64,000 nt of DNA from Tenacibaculum sp. MAR_2009_124 (GTDB taxonomy: Bacteria > Bacteroidota > Bacteroidia > Flavobacteriales > Flavobacteriaceae), in the NCBI RefSeq assembly GCF_900105455.1, contig NZ_FNSF01000005.1, forward strand, positions 868,001 through 932,000, in the 5' to 3' direction. The notes under the pieces are model-generated. The model was given only the letters and a program-made list of their open reading frames with translations. It searched no databases and was not told where the DNA came from. Below, in pieces: positions 35,259 to 45,719 of this stretch. The position numbers and the translations under genes were made by a program. Numbering within the stretch: position 1 is the stretch's first letter; each line of letters opens with the position of its first letter.

Positions 35259-35891
35259 TTACTTACCGTTAAACTCGTTCATTGTATTTGCTAGGCCAGC
35301 TGTTATAAATGAAGTTACAGCATTTACACTAAATGGAATACGTTCAATCATAACGCTTTCTTCCTCCTTACTCCATGTACCTAATACAAAGTCAACCTGA
35401 TTTCCTTTTCTGTATTGCGATCCTACACCAAATCGAAAACGTGGGTAAGCTCCTGTATTAAACTTATCTTGAATGTCTTTTAAGCCATTGTGTCCACCAG
35501 AACTTCCTTTTCCTTTAATGCGAATTTTAGCGAAATCGATGTTTAAATCATCCGTGATAACGAGTAAATTTTCTACCTGGATGTTTTCTTTTTTCATCCA
35601 ATAAACCACTGCCTTACCACTTAAATTCATATAAGTGTTGGGTTTTAAAACAGTAACTGTTTTTCCCTTAACCTTAACGGTAGCTATATCACCTAACTTT
35701 TCCGTTTCAAAACTACCACTATGTTCTTTTACAAAGGCATCAACAATTTTAAACCCAATATTATGGCGAGTGTTGTCGTATTTTTCACCAATATTACCAA
35801 GACCTACAATTAAAAATTTTTTCATTTGAATTTCTTTATCAAGTGTTTCCGGACGATTAAATAAATTTTTGAAGTATTTGAAAATAGCCAT
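35259..35891 (-). CDS. pth: peptidyl-tRNA hydrolase
   Basis: 210 residues. The catalytic region starts KKFLIVGLGNIGEKYDNTRHNIG with the active His in TRHN, followed by KPNTYMNLSG, LLVITDDLN and KGKGSSGGHNGLKDI. Pth releases peptides from prematurely dropped peptidyl-tRNA. The first 22 residues (MAIFKYFKNLFNR at the beginning) are an extension seen in other flavobacteria; the alternative start is the internal Met at 35825. Lies downstream of rplY in the same direction, but with a terminator between. Confidence 0.94.
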   Translation of the reverse strand: MAIFKYFKNLFNRPETLDKEIQMKKFLIVGLGNIGEKYDNTRHNIGFKIVDAFVKEHSGSFETEKLGDIATVKVKGKTVTVLKPNTYMNLSGKAVVYWMKKENIQVENLLVITDDLNIDFAKIRIKGKGSSGGHNGLKDIQDKFNTGAYPRFRFGVGSQYRKGNQVDFVLGTWSKEEESVMIERIPFSVNAVTSFITAGLANTMNEFNGK

Positions 35892-35902
35892 GCGTTAAAA
35901 TT

Positions 35903-35936
35903 AAAAAAGCGCTACACAAGTGTAACGCTTTTTTTT
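35903..35936 (-). terminator. terminator after rplY
   Basis: A 12-bp interrupted stem, AAAAAAGCGCTACAC with GTGTAACGCTTTTTT, and a two-base loop. It separates rplY from pth on the minus strand. Confidence 0.75.
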
Positions 35937-35958
35937 CTTACTTATGATAAGATATTTT

Positions 35959-36534
35959 TTAAGCTTCAGCTTCGTCAGTTGCTTTTGCAGCATTACGAGA
36001 CATACGTACTTGTGCAACAACAGTATTGTCTGGGTGCAAAATAGTAAATTTGTCGTTTGCTAATTCAGTAACATATAATTTGTTACCAATTTCTAATTCA
36101 GTGATATCCGCTTCAATAAAATCAGGCAAATTAGCTGGTAACGCTTTTACTTTTAATTTACGTAAATTATGACGTAAAGCACCACCGATCATAACTCCTT
36201 TAGACGTTCCTGTTAAATGAACAGGGATTTCCATAGAAATTGCCTTATCTTCAAATATTTGATAAAAATCAACGTGTAAAATGTTATCAGATACTGGGTG
36301 AAACTGAATGTCTTGTAAAACAGCTGTGTATGATTGTCCGTCAAGTTCAATCGTCGCAGTATAAACGTTTGGAGTATAAACTAATGATTTAAATGCTTTT
36401 TCTTCAGCTGAAAAATGTACAGGTTTGTCTCCTCCGTATAATACGCAAGGAACCTTTCCAGCATTACGTAGGGCTTTAGTAGCTACTTTACCTACGCTTT
36501 CTCTTTGAGATCCTTTGATTGTAATTGATTGCAT
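35959..36534 (-). CDS. rplY: 50S ribosomal protein L25/general stress protein Ctc
   Basis: A 191-residue L25 of the long Ctc type. The N-terminal domain binds 5S rRNA ([30 protein letters not shown]) and the C-terminal TL5 domain carries [23 protein letters not shown] and [16 protein letters not shown]. Transcribed after prs, 21 bases apart, as in many flavobacteria. Confidence 0.96.
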   Translation of the reverse strand: MQSITIKGSQRESVGKVATKALRNAGKVPCVLYGGDKPVHFSAEEKAFKSLVYTPNVYTATIELDGQSYTAVLQDIQFHPVSDNILHVDFYQIFEDKAISMEIPVHLTGTSKGVMIGGALRHNLRKLKVKALPANLPDFIEADITELEIGNKLYVTELANDKFTILHPDNTVVAQVRMSRNAAKATDEAEA

Positions 36535-36555
36535 TACTTTTTTATTTAAATTAAA

Positions 36556-37497
36556 TTACATTAAAAATTCATCGCTAATTGATGTGTTGTCTTGCACTTT
36601 GTGCATTACATCTGCGAATAAAGTGGCGCAAGATACTACTTTTATTTTAGATATTTGCTTTTTTAAAGGGATTGTATCTGAAACAATTAGCTCTGTTAGT
36701 TTTGATTTTTCAATTTTTTCGTAAGCATCGCCTGAAAGAATTGGGTGCGTTATAATTGCACGTACACTTAAAGCTCCTCTTTCTATCATTAAATCAGCCG
36801 CTTTAGTTAATGTACCACCAGTATCAATCATGTCATCGACAAGAATTACATTCTTACCAGTAACATCACCAATAAGTTCCATATGACCAATAACATTTGC
36901 TTTTTTACGCTGTTTGTAACAAATTACTACATCGCTTGTTAAAAACTTAGAATAGGCATATGCTCTTTTTGACCCTCCCATGTCTGGAGAAGCTACCGTT
37001 AAATTATCTAACTTTAAGCTCTCAACATATGGTAAGAAAATTGAAGAAGCGAATAAATGATCTACTGGTTTTTCAAAGAACCCCTGAATTTGATCAGCAT
37101 GTAAATCCATGGTCATAATTCGTGTAGCTCCAGCTTCTTCCAAAAGTTTTGCTATTAATTTTGCTCCGATAGCAACTCTCGGTTTGTCTTTTCTATCCTG
37201 ACGAGCCCAACCAAAATAAGGCATAACAGCTGTTATATGTCTTGCAGATGCACGTTTAGCGGCATCTAACATTAATAACATTTCCATTAAATTGTCGGCA
37301 TTAGGAAAGGTAGAGCCAATAATAAATATTCTTCGCCCTCTTACCGATTCTTCAAAAGCAGGCTGAAATTCGCCATCACTAAAGCGCAATATGTTAACAT
37401 TACCTAGTTCAATTCCAAATTTCTTTGCAATTTCTTCTGCTAATTCTGTACTTTGAGAACAAGCAAAAATTTTCGGACTTAATTGATTTGCAAGCAT
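36556..37497 (-). CDS. prs: ribose-phosphate pyrophosphokinase
   Basis: A 313-residue PRPP synthetase making 5-phosphoribosyl 1-diphosphate from ribose 5-phosphate and ATP for nucleotide and amino-acid synthesis. Landmarks: FSDGEFQPAFEESVRGRRIFIIGST, the ATP loop PYFGWARQDRKDKPR, MDLHADQIQGFF and the PRPP loop VILVDDMIDTGGTLTKA. First gene of the prs-rplY operon. Confidence 0.97.
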   Translation of the reverse strand: MLANQLSPKIFACSQSTELAEEIAKKFGIELGNVNILRFSDGEFQPAFEESVRGRRIFIIGSTFPNADNLMEMLLMLDAAKRASARHITAVMPYFGWARQDRKDKPRVAIGAKLIAKLLEEAGATRIMTMDLHADQIQGFFEKPVDHLFASSIFLPYVESLKLDNLTVASPDMGGSKRAYAYSKFLTSDVVICYKQRKKANVIGHMELIGDVTGKNVILVDDMIDTGGTLTKAADLMIERGALSVRAIITHPILSGDAYEKIEKSKLTELIVSDTIPLKKQISKIKVVSCATLFADVMHKVQDNTSISDEFLM

Positions 37498-37621
37498 TTA
37501 CTGAATGTGTTTTTTTGTATGTGTTGTTATATGCTGGCAAAAATAAAACTATTTTAAGAGATTGAAAGTAATTTATTGAATTAACTAAAATATTTTATAG
37601 ATTTGCAATCTCAATTAAAAC

Positions 37622-37705
37622 GCCAAAGTGGTGGAATTGGTAGACACGTTGGATTCAAAATCCAATGTTCGCAAGGACGTGTGGGTTCGAGTCCCACCTT
37701 TGGTA
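37622..37705 (+). tRNA. tRNA-Leu(CAA)
   Basis: Cloverleaf with acceptor GCCAAAG/CTTTGGT (G-U at the first pair), anticodon stem TTGGA/TCCAA with loop TTCAAAA (anticodon CAA), a long class II variable arm around TGTTCGCAAGGACGT, and T arm GTGGG TTCGAGT CCCAC. CCA is not encoded. Reads leucine codon UUG. Confidence 0.95.
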
Positions 37706-37713
37706 CTGAAATT

Positions 37714-37741
37714 AAAAATCCGAGTTTTTACTCGGATTTTT
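37714..37741 (+). terminator. terminator after tRNA-Leu
   Basis: Perfect 11-bp stem AAAAATCCGAG / CTCGGATTTTT with a six-base loop and a following T-run. Confidence 0.85.
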
Positions 37742-37866
37742 TCTTTTTTAGAAATAACTTTTAATAAAAGTTCTACTTGCTAATTTAGTTATCTAAAACT
37801 ATTGTTTTTTAAGTCTATCGTGTAATTGATTGTTTTATAACTTTTTATTGATTTTGTGTATTTTAA

Positions 37867-40223
<2,357 letters not shown>

Positions 40224-40287
40224 GTAACACGTAGATCGTTTCTGATATAGGTCAGATTAGAAATGGAATGAAGGGTATGGCTAATAG

Positions 40288-40320
40288 GAAGCGAGATAAA
40301 TTTATCTCGCTTCATTTTTT
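40288..40320 (+). terminator. terminator after katG
   Basis: Perfect 13-bp stem GAAGCGAGATAAA / TTTATCTCGCTTC with no unpaired loop bases beyond the hinge, followed by ATTTTTT. Confidence 0.85.
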
Positions 40321-40403
40321 TTATTTGTAAGAAAGAATTGTATTTTTACTCACGTAAGTTAGCTTACAAATATATTGAGAGATAAATTATCTCAATGAAA
40401 AAT

Positions 40404-40477
40404 GGGGATGTAGCTCAGTTGGCTAGAGTGTTTGACTGGCAGTCAAAAGGTCGCGGGTTCGAGCCCCGCCTTCTCCA
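40404..40477 (+). tRNA. tRNA-Ala(GGC), prophage attachment gene
   Basis: Acceptor GGGGATG/CTTCTCC with the alanine identity pair G3-U70, one T-T mismatch at 6-67, anticodon stem TTTGA/TCAAA with loop CTGGCAG (anticodon GGC), T arm GCGGG TTCGAGC CCCGC, discriminator A. CCA is not encoded. An integrase gene begins 120 bases downstream and reads away, so the 3' half of this gene is the likely attachment site. Confidence 0.95.
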
Positions 40478-40483
40478 CACCTC

Positions 40484-40510
40484 AAACCCCCAGTAATACT
40501 GGGGGTTTTT
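40484..40510 (+). terminator. terminator after tRNA-Ala
   Basis: AAACCCCCAGTA and ACTGGGGGTTT form a stem around AT, followed by TTTTT. It may belong to the host (tRNA) or come with the prophage end. Confidence 0.85.
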
Positions 40511-40597
40511 AGTTTTATAAGTTTTGTTATCTTTGTACAAATAAGGCTGATTTTGGCTATTTTTGACCAAAAAAGGAGAAAAAAAGGAGAAATTTTT

Positions 40598-41812
40598 ATG
40601 AAGGGTAGGTTAGTACTTGATACAAAGAAAGGTCAGCTTAGGAAAGACGGATTTCCTGTTGTTGTAAAGTTATCGCATAAAGGTGATAAAAAACCCTTTT
40701 CACTTGGAATTAATTTTTTTGAAGATGAATGGGATTTCAAAAAAGAAGAACCCCTAAACAACAAAAGAGATATTCTCTACATAAAAAAGAAAAAATTATT
40801 ACTTGAAGAGCTGCTTTTTATGGCTCTTGATGATCCAAGTATTAATTTTGAATATATTAAGCTTAAATTAAAAGGAGAAGAAGAAACTGTAACTACGCAG
40901 TGTTTTTATGAGTTTTCTGAGTTTTATATTGGTGAATTAAAAAAGAAACTTGATGACAAAGGATTAGAAAAAATTGGAAATGCAAATAGTTATGCTGCAG
41001 CTATTGCACAAATGAAGGTTTTTAGAAAAAAGTTGATGTTTAGTGAGATTGATTATACGTTACTTTCTAATTTTAAAAACTGGCAGTTTAGTAAAGGGAA
41101 TAAAAAAAACACCATTGCTGCTTATATGAAATCGTATCGTGCTTTATATAATGAAGCTGCAAGAAGAGGTTTGATTGAAAATAAAAAGCCTTTTGAAGGT
41201 GTTTTTAAGGGAATAACGGTAAAAAGTAACCGAACACAGAAGAAGCATATAAGTAAAGAAACTCTGAAGATTTTAGAGGATATTGAAGGGTTACCTTTTG
41301 GTAGACAAAGATGTTTGGATTTATGGTTACTCCAGTTTTATTTGGGTGGTGTAGATTTTAAAGATTTATACTTTTTAGAAAACTTCCAAATAGCAAAAGG
41401 AAGAGTGTTTTTTACTCGTGGTAAACTAGACGAAAACGGATACCAGTTTGATTTAAAAATATTCCCAAAAGCAGCAAAGATTATAGATAAGTATAGGATG
41501 AAAAACGATCGCTTTGTTTTTCCCTGGAGGAAAGATTATACAGGGTATAAAACTTTCTATTCAAGAGTTCTTACTAATTTATTGAGAATTCAGAAAGATT
41601 ATGAAATTAACGTTGAACCAATGGGTGCAAATTTCGGAACCAAGGTTTCAAGGCATACGTTTGCGACTATAGGATCAAGGTTGTTTATTGAACCAGATAT
41701 ATTAAGAACCTTAATGGGGCACGAGCGTGATGATATTGATATGGTGTATAAAGATGTGTATCCTCAAAAAGTAAGAGATAAAAACCATTTGAAAATAATA
41801 TCTACGGAATAA
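40598..41812 (+). CDS. int: tyrosine recombinase, phage integrase
   Basis: 404 residues from ATG 40598, with AGGAG about nine bases upstream (rare in this genome); an upstream TTG at 40553 is open too. The N-terminal arm-binding part (KGRLVLDTKKGQLRKDG) and SAM-like core-binding domain (AAAIAQMKVFRKKLMFSEI) precede the catalytic domain. This shows VSRHTFATIGSRL (Arg-His), LMGHERDD and the nucleophile Tyr in MVYKDVY. The first catalytic Arg normally found near LQFYLGGVDFKDL is not obvious. Position next to tRNA-Ala and orientation away from it fit integration into the tRNA 3' end. A terminator follows. Confidence 0.92.
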   Translation: MKGRLVLDTKKGQLRKDGFPVVVKLSHKGDKKPFSLGINFFEDEWDFKKEEPLNNKRDILYIKKKKLLLEELLFMALDDPSINFEYIKLKLKGEEETVTTQCFYEFSEFYIGELKKKLDDKGLEKIGNANSYAAAIAQMKVFRKKLMFSEIDYTLLSNFKNWQFSKGNKKNTIAAYMKSYRALYNEAARRGLIENKKPFEGVFKGITVKSNRTQKKHISKETLKILEDIEGLPFGRQRCLDLWLLQFYLGGVDFKDLYFLENFQIAKGRVFFTRGKLDENGYQFDLKIFPKAAKIIDKYRMKNDRFVFPWRKDYTGYKTFYSRVLTNLLRIQKDYEINVEPMGANFGTKVSRHTFATIGSRLFIEPDILRTLMGHERDDIDMVYKDVYPQKVRDKNHLKIISTE

Positions 41813-41864
41813 TAGAAATTTTTATCTAAATTTCACCCAAGCTAAAAGTCTAAAGACGTTGAAT

Positions 41865-41897
41865 AAAAAAGACACTTGTTTTCAAGTGTCTTTTTCT
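41865..41897 (+). terminator. terminator after int
   Basis: Perfect 14-bp stem AAAAAAGACACTTG / CAAGTGTCTTTTTC-type with a TTTT loop and flanking T-run. Confidence 0.85.
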
Positions 41898-41977
41898 TTG
41901 CAAAAGTTATTAGTTTGGTTAGTCAAAACTTTCGAGCTGATGCAAAACTAAAACTATGTTCGTTTTGTTCAAACACC

Positions 41978-42037
41978 TAAAAACCTTTATTAACAACTAG
42001 TAATAACCCTAGGTGTTAATAAGGGTTTTTACTAGTT
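41978..42037. promoter_or_regulatory. two mutually exclusive hairpins downstream of int
   Basis: Hairpin A pairs TAAAAACCTTTATTAACA (41978-41995) with TGTTAATAAGGGTTTTTA (42014-42031), 17 of 18. Hairpin B pairs AACTAGTAATAACCCT (41995-42010) with AGGGTTTTTACTAGTT (42022-42037), 15 of 16. They share the arm 42022-42031, so only one can form. Candidates are an attenuator ahead of the 42142 gene, or clustered binding sites for integrase or excisionase. Confidence 0.5.
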
Positions 42038-42141
42038 TTTATTTAACATTTCAAAACCTAGCTTTGTAACTTAGTTAAAAGGATTTTGCTTTAAAATATT
42101 TAGAAATTATTTGCTAGTTTTACGGATGCCCGTAAGGAACT

Positions 42142-42381
42142 ATGAAAAAGATTACTTTACTTAGCGAATCTTTTAAAAGATTAAGAAAAAAAATGTATAA
42201 AAACACCCTGCTAATACTACTACTATTTGGGGCTTTTACTGTTTTTGGAGCTACTTCTGTTGTCCGAAAAATTACCCCCAACACTAATATTTCCATTAAT
42301 TATTTTGAAAATAGTGAAGGAATTCAGCTCAATGAAGTTGAAGGACCCATGGAGCATTATACCAATAGTGAAGAAGGATAA
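42142..42381 (+). CDS. small membrane/secreted protein, unknown
   Basis: 79 residues. A basic start (KKITLLSESFKRLRKKMYKN) leads into one hydrophobic helix (TLLILLLFGAFTVFGATS) and an acidic tail ending MEHYTNSEEG. It may be a long, N-terminally extended signal peptide or a type II membrane protein. First gene after the double hairpin; the next gene is 38 bases away on the same strand. No family recognised. Confidence 0.6.
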   Translation: MKKITLLSESFKRLRKKMYKNTLLILLLFGAFTVFGATSVVRKITPNTNISINYFENSEGIQLNEVEGPMEHYTNSEEG

Positions 42382-42419
42382 TTTACGAAAAACTAACTAA
42401 CCAAACAGAATATAATAAA

Positions 42420-43643
42420 ATGAAAAAAGTAGTATTGCTCTTTTTGTTAATCACGACTTTAAATGTTAATTCACAAAACTGGAAATATAAATCTGGAAAA
42501 TCTGAATTTGACGGTAGTTATAAAACTTCTTATATAACAGGAAAAGGTTCAGAATTTCCCTATAATGATCCTCAGTTAGTAATAAATAAATTTGGAGACT
42601 CTGAAGATTTTAATTTATATATTTCAGGGGCGGGATATTTTCAGGATAAAAATAAAACAGAAATTAAATTTGTTGTTGATAGCGAGCCAGGTATAATTTA
42701 TTCTACAGATTCATTTAGTCTATCTTCAGGTGGGAAAAACGTCTTTTTGAATAAATTCACCAAAGCTAATTCTAAGTATAAAATAAGTAAATACGAATTT
42801 GTTGAAAAACTCAAGGTTGCTTCAAAAATTTCTATAAGAATTTCGAATAATTATGGAAGTAATGATTTGACTTTTACATTAAGAGGAAGTACAAAGGCTA
42901 TTAATTTTGTATTGCCCATAAAAGAATTTAATGCTAAGATTGAGGCAATTAAAAAAAATAGAGAAGAAGAGGAAGAACTAGACAATTTAATTGAAGTTAA
43001 AGTTTCTGAGATAATTGGACCCGCTCAGAAATATAAGATGAAAGAGTCTAGTCTGTCTAGTTTGAAATCAGAACTCAAAAAAGAAATTATAGAAGGAAAT
43101 TTTTATAAATCTATTTGTGTTAAGCCTGACAAGGATTTTTTTGAAAAATTAGGCTATGTCGAGGTTTTCGGAATTATTGAAGATGGAAATATGAAAAAGA
43201 TTTCAGGATCATTTAAAGTAGAAAAAGACTCTCCGTTATTCCAAGAGGTAGAAGAAAAAGAAAAAGAGAAAAAAGAAAGAGAAAAGGAAGAAGCTATAAG
43301 AAATAAGGAGAAAAAAGAAAGAGAAAAGCGAAAACTTAAAGGAGAAAAGGACAGAATTTACGCTCTGTTAGAAAAATTTAAAATTAGTGATTTAAAAGAC
43401 TTTATATATGAGGTCGTAGATGAAGCTGAAAAGTTTAGCTATTCTCCTTCATGGAAACTCAATCAGGTAAAAAAGGTTAGTGCAATTTTTCCTACCTACA
43501 AATTGAGAGGTACAAAGAAAGCAAAAGTACTTATTCATTTAGACAGCGGAGAAATTGTAACTAGAGAGAAGTATACTTATGGATTAAAAGTTGGTAAAAA
43601 ACAATTGAAAACTATTGGAGTTAAACTAAACCAAATATTTTAG
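42420..43643 (+). CDS. secreted protein with coiled coil, unknown
   Basis: 407 residues with a signal peptide (MKKVVLLFLLITTLNVNSQ). Residues 20-170 look like a beta-rich domain (DFNLYISGAGYFQDKNKTEI). About 280-320 is a dense Lys/Glu coiled coil, and the C-terminal 90 residues form another small domain. It carries no enzyme motif that I recognise. Its place between int and the repressor, transcribed apart from the lytic genes, suggests expression in the lysogen, as for lysogenic-conversion genes. Confidence 0.7.
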   Translation: MKKVVLLFLLITTLNVNSQNWKYKSGKSEFDGSYKTSYITGKGSEFPYNDPQLVINKFGDSEDFNLYISGAGYFQDKNKTEIKFVVDSEPGIIYSTDSFSLSSGGKNVFLNKFTKANSKYKISKYEFVEKLKVASKISIRISNNYGSNDLTFTLRGSTKAINFVLPIKEFNAKIEAIKKNREEEEELDNLIEVKVSEIIGPAQKYKMKESSLSSLKSELKKEIIEGNFYKSICVKPDKDFFEKLGYVEVFGIIEDGNMKKISGSFKVEKDSPLFQEVEEKEKEKKEREKEEAIRNKEKKEREKRKLKGEKDRIYALLEKFKISDLKDFIYEVVDEAEKFSYSPSWKLNQVKKVSAIFPTYKLRGTKKAKVLIHLDSGEIVTREKYTYGLKVGKKQLKTIGVKLNQIF

Positions 43644-43717
43644 TATAATTAAACGAAATACTTAATTAGCTATTACTTTTACTCTTAAATAATTATTAAT
43701 TTAAAAAGAGTAACAGA

Positions 43718-43900
43718 ATGAAAAAATTAGCATTAGTTTTCGTATTAGTAGCAGGTTTAGTAACATTAAATAGTTGTACAGATAATAGCTTAGAAGAATT
43801 AGAAATTAGAAATGAAGAACAAAGCCAATTACAACTTGTCGACCCAACAGAAGACCCAAACGTCGACACAGATCCTGACGACGAAACAGGTAATGAGTAA
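43718..43900 (+). CDS. small lipoprotein
   Basis: 60 residues: MKKLALVFVLVAGLVTLNSC is a clean lipoprotein signal (Cys20), followed by a 40-residue acidic tail rich in Asp, Glu and Pro. Such miniature lipoproteins are common in flavobacteria. The last eight bases overlap the start of the next gene (ATG 43893), so the two are coupled. Confidence 0.75.
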   Translation: MKKLALVFVLVAGLVTLNSCTDNSLEELEIRNEEQSQLQLVDPTEDPNVDTDPDDETGNE

Positions 43901-44693
43901 TAAAATAAAAGGAGTAATATTGGGCATTGTATCATTTTTAATTGTTACAATGTCTTTACTTCATATCTTCTTTCCTCCTAAATCCAATGATGCTATTGAC
44001 CATAAAAAGACATATAAAAAAATAATACAAAAGAGAGACAATGGAAATATAAAACTAATTGAAGGTTTTAATGAAGAAATTAAAACCATTCAGAATAGAG
44101 ACTCCATTGTTAAGCTAGCGATGAAACTCTCAGTGGATTATAAAAATCATTATGAAAATTCAAGAACTGAATTAAGACAATACACAAAGAAAAAAGCACA
44201 AATTAATATAGATCATTCTTTTAGAGGAAGGAGTAGTTTTAGATTATGGGTGTTTATGTTTGGTATTGTAATTTTAGGGTTGTTTTTTGCTTGTAAATCT
44301 TTATATCACGACATAACTATTGGTAGTACGTTTAGGATGCATTTTATTTCTTTTTCAGGAATTTTTGTGAGTTTGTTTTGGCTAATTCACTTGATCTTTT
44401 TAACACATAAAGACTTTGATAGGAGTAATTATTTCATGTTAATTTTAATCTGTGCTTTGCTATCAGCAATTTTCACTTATTTTTTTGTAAAGTATTATTC
44501 ATACAAAGATGCAATAATCAAAAACTTACTTAAATTCATTTTGAGAGTAAAAACGATACATGTTCATGAGTTGGGGGTTAAATCATTATTTGCGGAAAGA
44601 GTTGGTGTCAAAATCAGCGATGAGGAAAAGAAGGTAGATGATTTATTGGATGAATTCGACTCAGATTTAAAAGAAACTATTAAAGATTTGTAG
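43893..44693 (+). CDS. multi-pass membrane protein, unknown
   Basis: About 266 residues from ATG 43893 (MSNKIKGVILGIVSFLIVTM); the frame is open earlier inside the lipoprotein gene, but those residues are not credible. One N-terminal helix is followed by a soluble helical region of 90 residues and then three membrane helices (FRLWVFMFGIVILGLFFACK, ISFSGIFVSLFWLIHLIFL, MLILICALLSAIFTYFF) with a cytosolic acidic tail. Together with the coupled lipoprotein it could act at the envelope, for example in superinfection exclusion; this is only inference from position. Confidence 0.65.
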   Translation: MSNKIKGVILGIVSFLIVTMSLLHIFFPPKSNDAIDHKKTYKKIIQKRDNGNIKLIEGFNEEIKTIQNRDSIVKLAMKLSVDYKNHYENSRTELRQYTKKKAQINIDHSFRGRSSFRLWVFMFGIVILGLFFACKSLYHDITIGSTFRMHFISFSGIFVSLFWLIHLIFLTHKDFDRSNYFMLILICALLSAIFTYFFVKYYSYKDAIIKNLLKFILRVKTIHVHELGVKSLFAERVGVKISDEEKKVDDLLDEFDSDLKETIKDL

Positions 44694-44695
44694 GT

Positions 44696-44956
44696 ATGGA
44701 AAAATTAAGAAAGTTTGTTAAGGAGATTTTTCGTACTAAATTTATAGAAAAAGACAAAAAAGAAGAGTACCAGGAGGAATCGAAGGCAATTATTAAGGAG
44801 GATGTAATTAAAAAGCTAGATAACAGGTTGAGTTCAATCAAGGAAAGTAGGAGCAATTATCGCAAATATAGAATAAGATTGGAGGTATTGAACGAAATTC
44901 TAGAAGAAGATCCGAGCTATTACAGCGAAGAAGAAATAAAGAGTATTATTAATTAA
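44696..44956 (+). CDS. small charged protein, unknown
   Basis: 86 residues, mainly Lys, Glu and Arg in helical patterns (KEEYQEESKAIIKEDVIKKL, RSNYRKYRIRLEVLNEIL). It starts two bases after the membrane-protein gene and is the end of the 42-45 kb unit. Its stop overlaps the end of the convergent repressor gene by four bases. No family recognised. Confidence 0.6.
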   Translation: MEKLRKFVKEIFRTKFIEKDKKEEYQEESKAIIKEDVIKKLDNRLSSIKESRSNYRKYRIRLEVLNEILEEDPSYYSEEEIKSIIN

Positions 44957-45378
44957 TTTTTATTTTTAAGTTTTTTATAGGTTCTAAGTTTCTCTATGGC
45001 TTCTTTTGCTTTTTCTTTTTCTTCGTCAAAAAGAAGTAATTCCATATTCATCTGAAAGTACTTTCTGAAATTAACATCTTGGATAAGCTCTTCATTATTA
45101 TCTATTAAGAAATTCAGAAGTTCTATTTTATCCATTTCATCAAATAAGCTTGAGGATTTAGATAAAATCATACTGCCTTCTCCAGTTAACAACCATTTTG
45201 TGTCAATATTTGGATAAGTTTCACATATTTTTTTTAAAACTTCGTACGAAGGGTTTCTTCCTTCATTGACTATTCTTCCTATTGTCACGTTATTGGTTAA
45301 ACCAATTTTCTTGCTAAAGGTGCTTTTGTTCTCACCCAAATAATCTATAATAAGTTTTATTCTTTCAGATATAACCAT
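44953..45378 (-). CDS. phage repressor-like XRE protein
   Basis: About 141 residues from ATG 45378 (MVISERIKLIIDYLGENKST). The N-terminal helix-turn-helix is TFSKKIGLTNNVTIGRIVNEGRNPSYEVLKKI, followed by NIDTKWLLTGEGSMI, which is common in Bacteroidetes phage regulators. The C-terminal 70 residues are helical and lack the Ser-Lys peptidase of LexA-type repressors. Divergent from the early genes across a region with operator-like repeats; it is the probable lysogeny repressor, not inactivated by self-cleavage. Confidence 0.82.
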   Translation of the reverse strand: MVISERIKLIIDYLGENKSTFSKKIGLTNNVTIGRIVNEGRNPSYEVLKKICETYPNIDTKWLLTGEGSMILSKSSSLFDEMDKIELLNFLIDNNEELIQDVNFRKYFQMNMELLLFDEEKEKAKEAIEKLRTYKKLKNKN

Positions 45379-45408
45379 GTGTTGTATTGCAATAGGCAAA
45401 ACAAAATA

Positions 45409-45452
45409 AAACTAACTTTAGTTTGTTTTACTAACTTTATGTTGTATATTTG
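45409..45452 (+). promoter_or_regulatory. rightward early promoter with repressor operators
   Basis: TTTG ending at 45425, 19 bases, then TATATTTG (45445-45452) is an exact Bacteroidetes promoter reading away from the repressor gene. The direct repeat ACTAACTTTA occurs at 45411 and 45430, and AAACTA/TAGTTT (45409-45424) is palindromic. The repeats cover the -33 region and spacer, so bound repressor would block the promoter. Confidence 0.6.
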
Positions 45453-45550
45453 ACCTGTACCAAACAAATATAGTTAAAAAACTTAAGTACAGTGTTAAAT
45501 AAGATCAACATACAAAAATATACAAATCCTTTAAATACGGAGGGTAACAG

Positions 45551-45600
45551 AAAGCAATTTCACGGCTCACAATTGATCTTTGGCCGTGAGTTGCTTTTTT
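45551..45600 (+). terminator. terminator-like hairpin in the early leader
   Basis: AAAGCAA-TTTCACGGC pairs with GCCGTGAGTTGCTTT with one bulge, followed by TTTTTC. It lies about 90 bases after the early promoter and ahead of the first early gene, so the promoter would make a short RNA unless termination is prevented. Downstream, ATCCCT (45656) and AGGGAT (45685) form a further short leader stem. Confidence 0.6.
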
Positions 45601-45719
45601 CTTTATACAAAATAATTTCCCTAAGTAAGTTTTGGTTAAGGTTTAGTTAGAAGGCATCCCTGATATTAAGCGGGGGCTCGTTGAAGGGATTCTTTCTGCT
45701 AAATAAATGAAAAATAAAA

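Noticed and set aside
42420-43643. Reading the secreted coiled-coil protein as a known toxin
   Set aside because: Coiled coil and signal peptide alone do not identify a toxin; no catalytic or pore-forming motif is visible.
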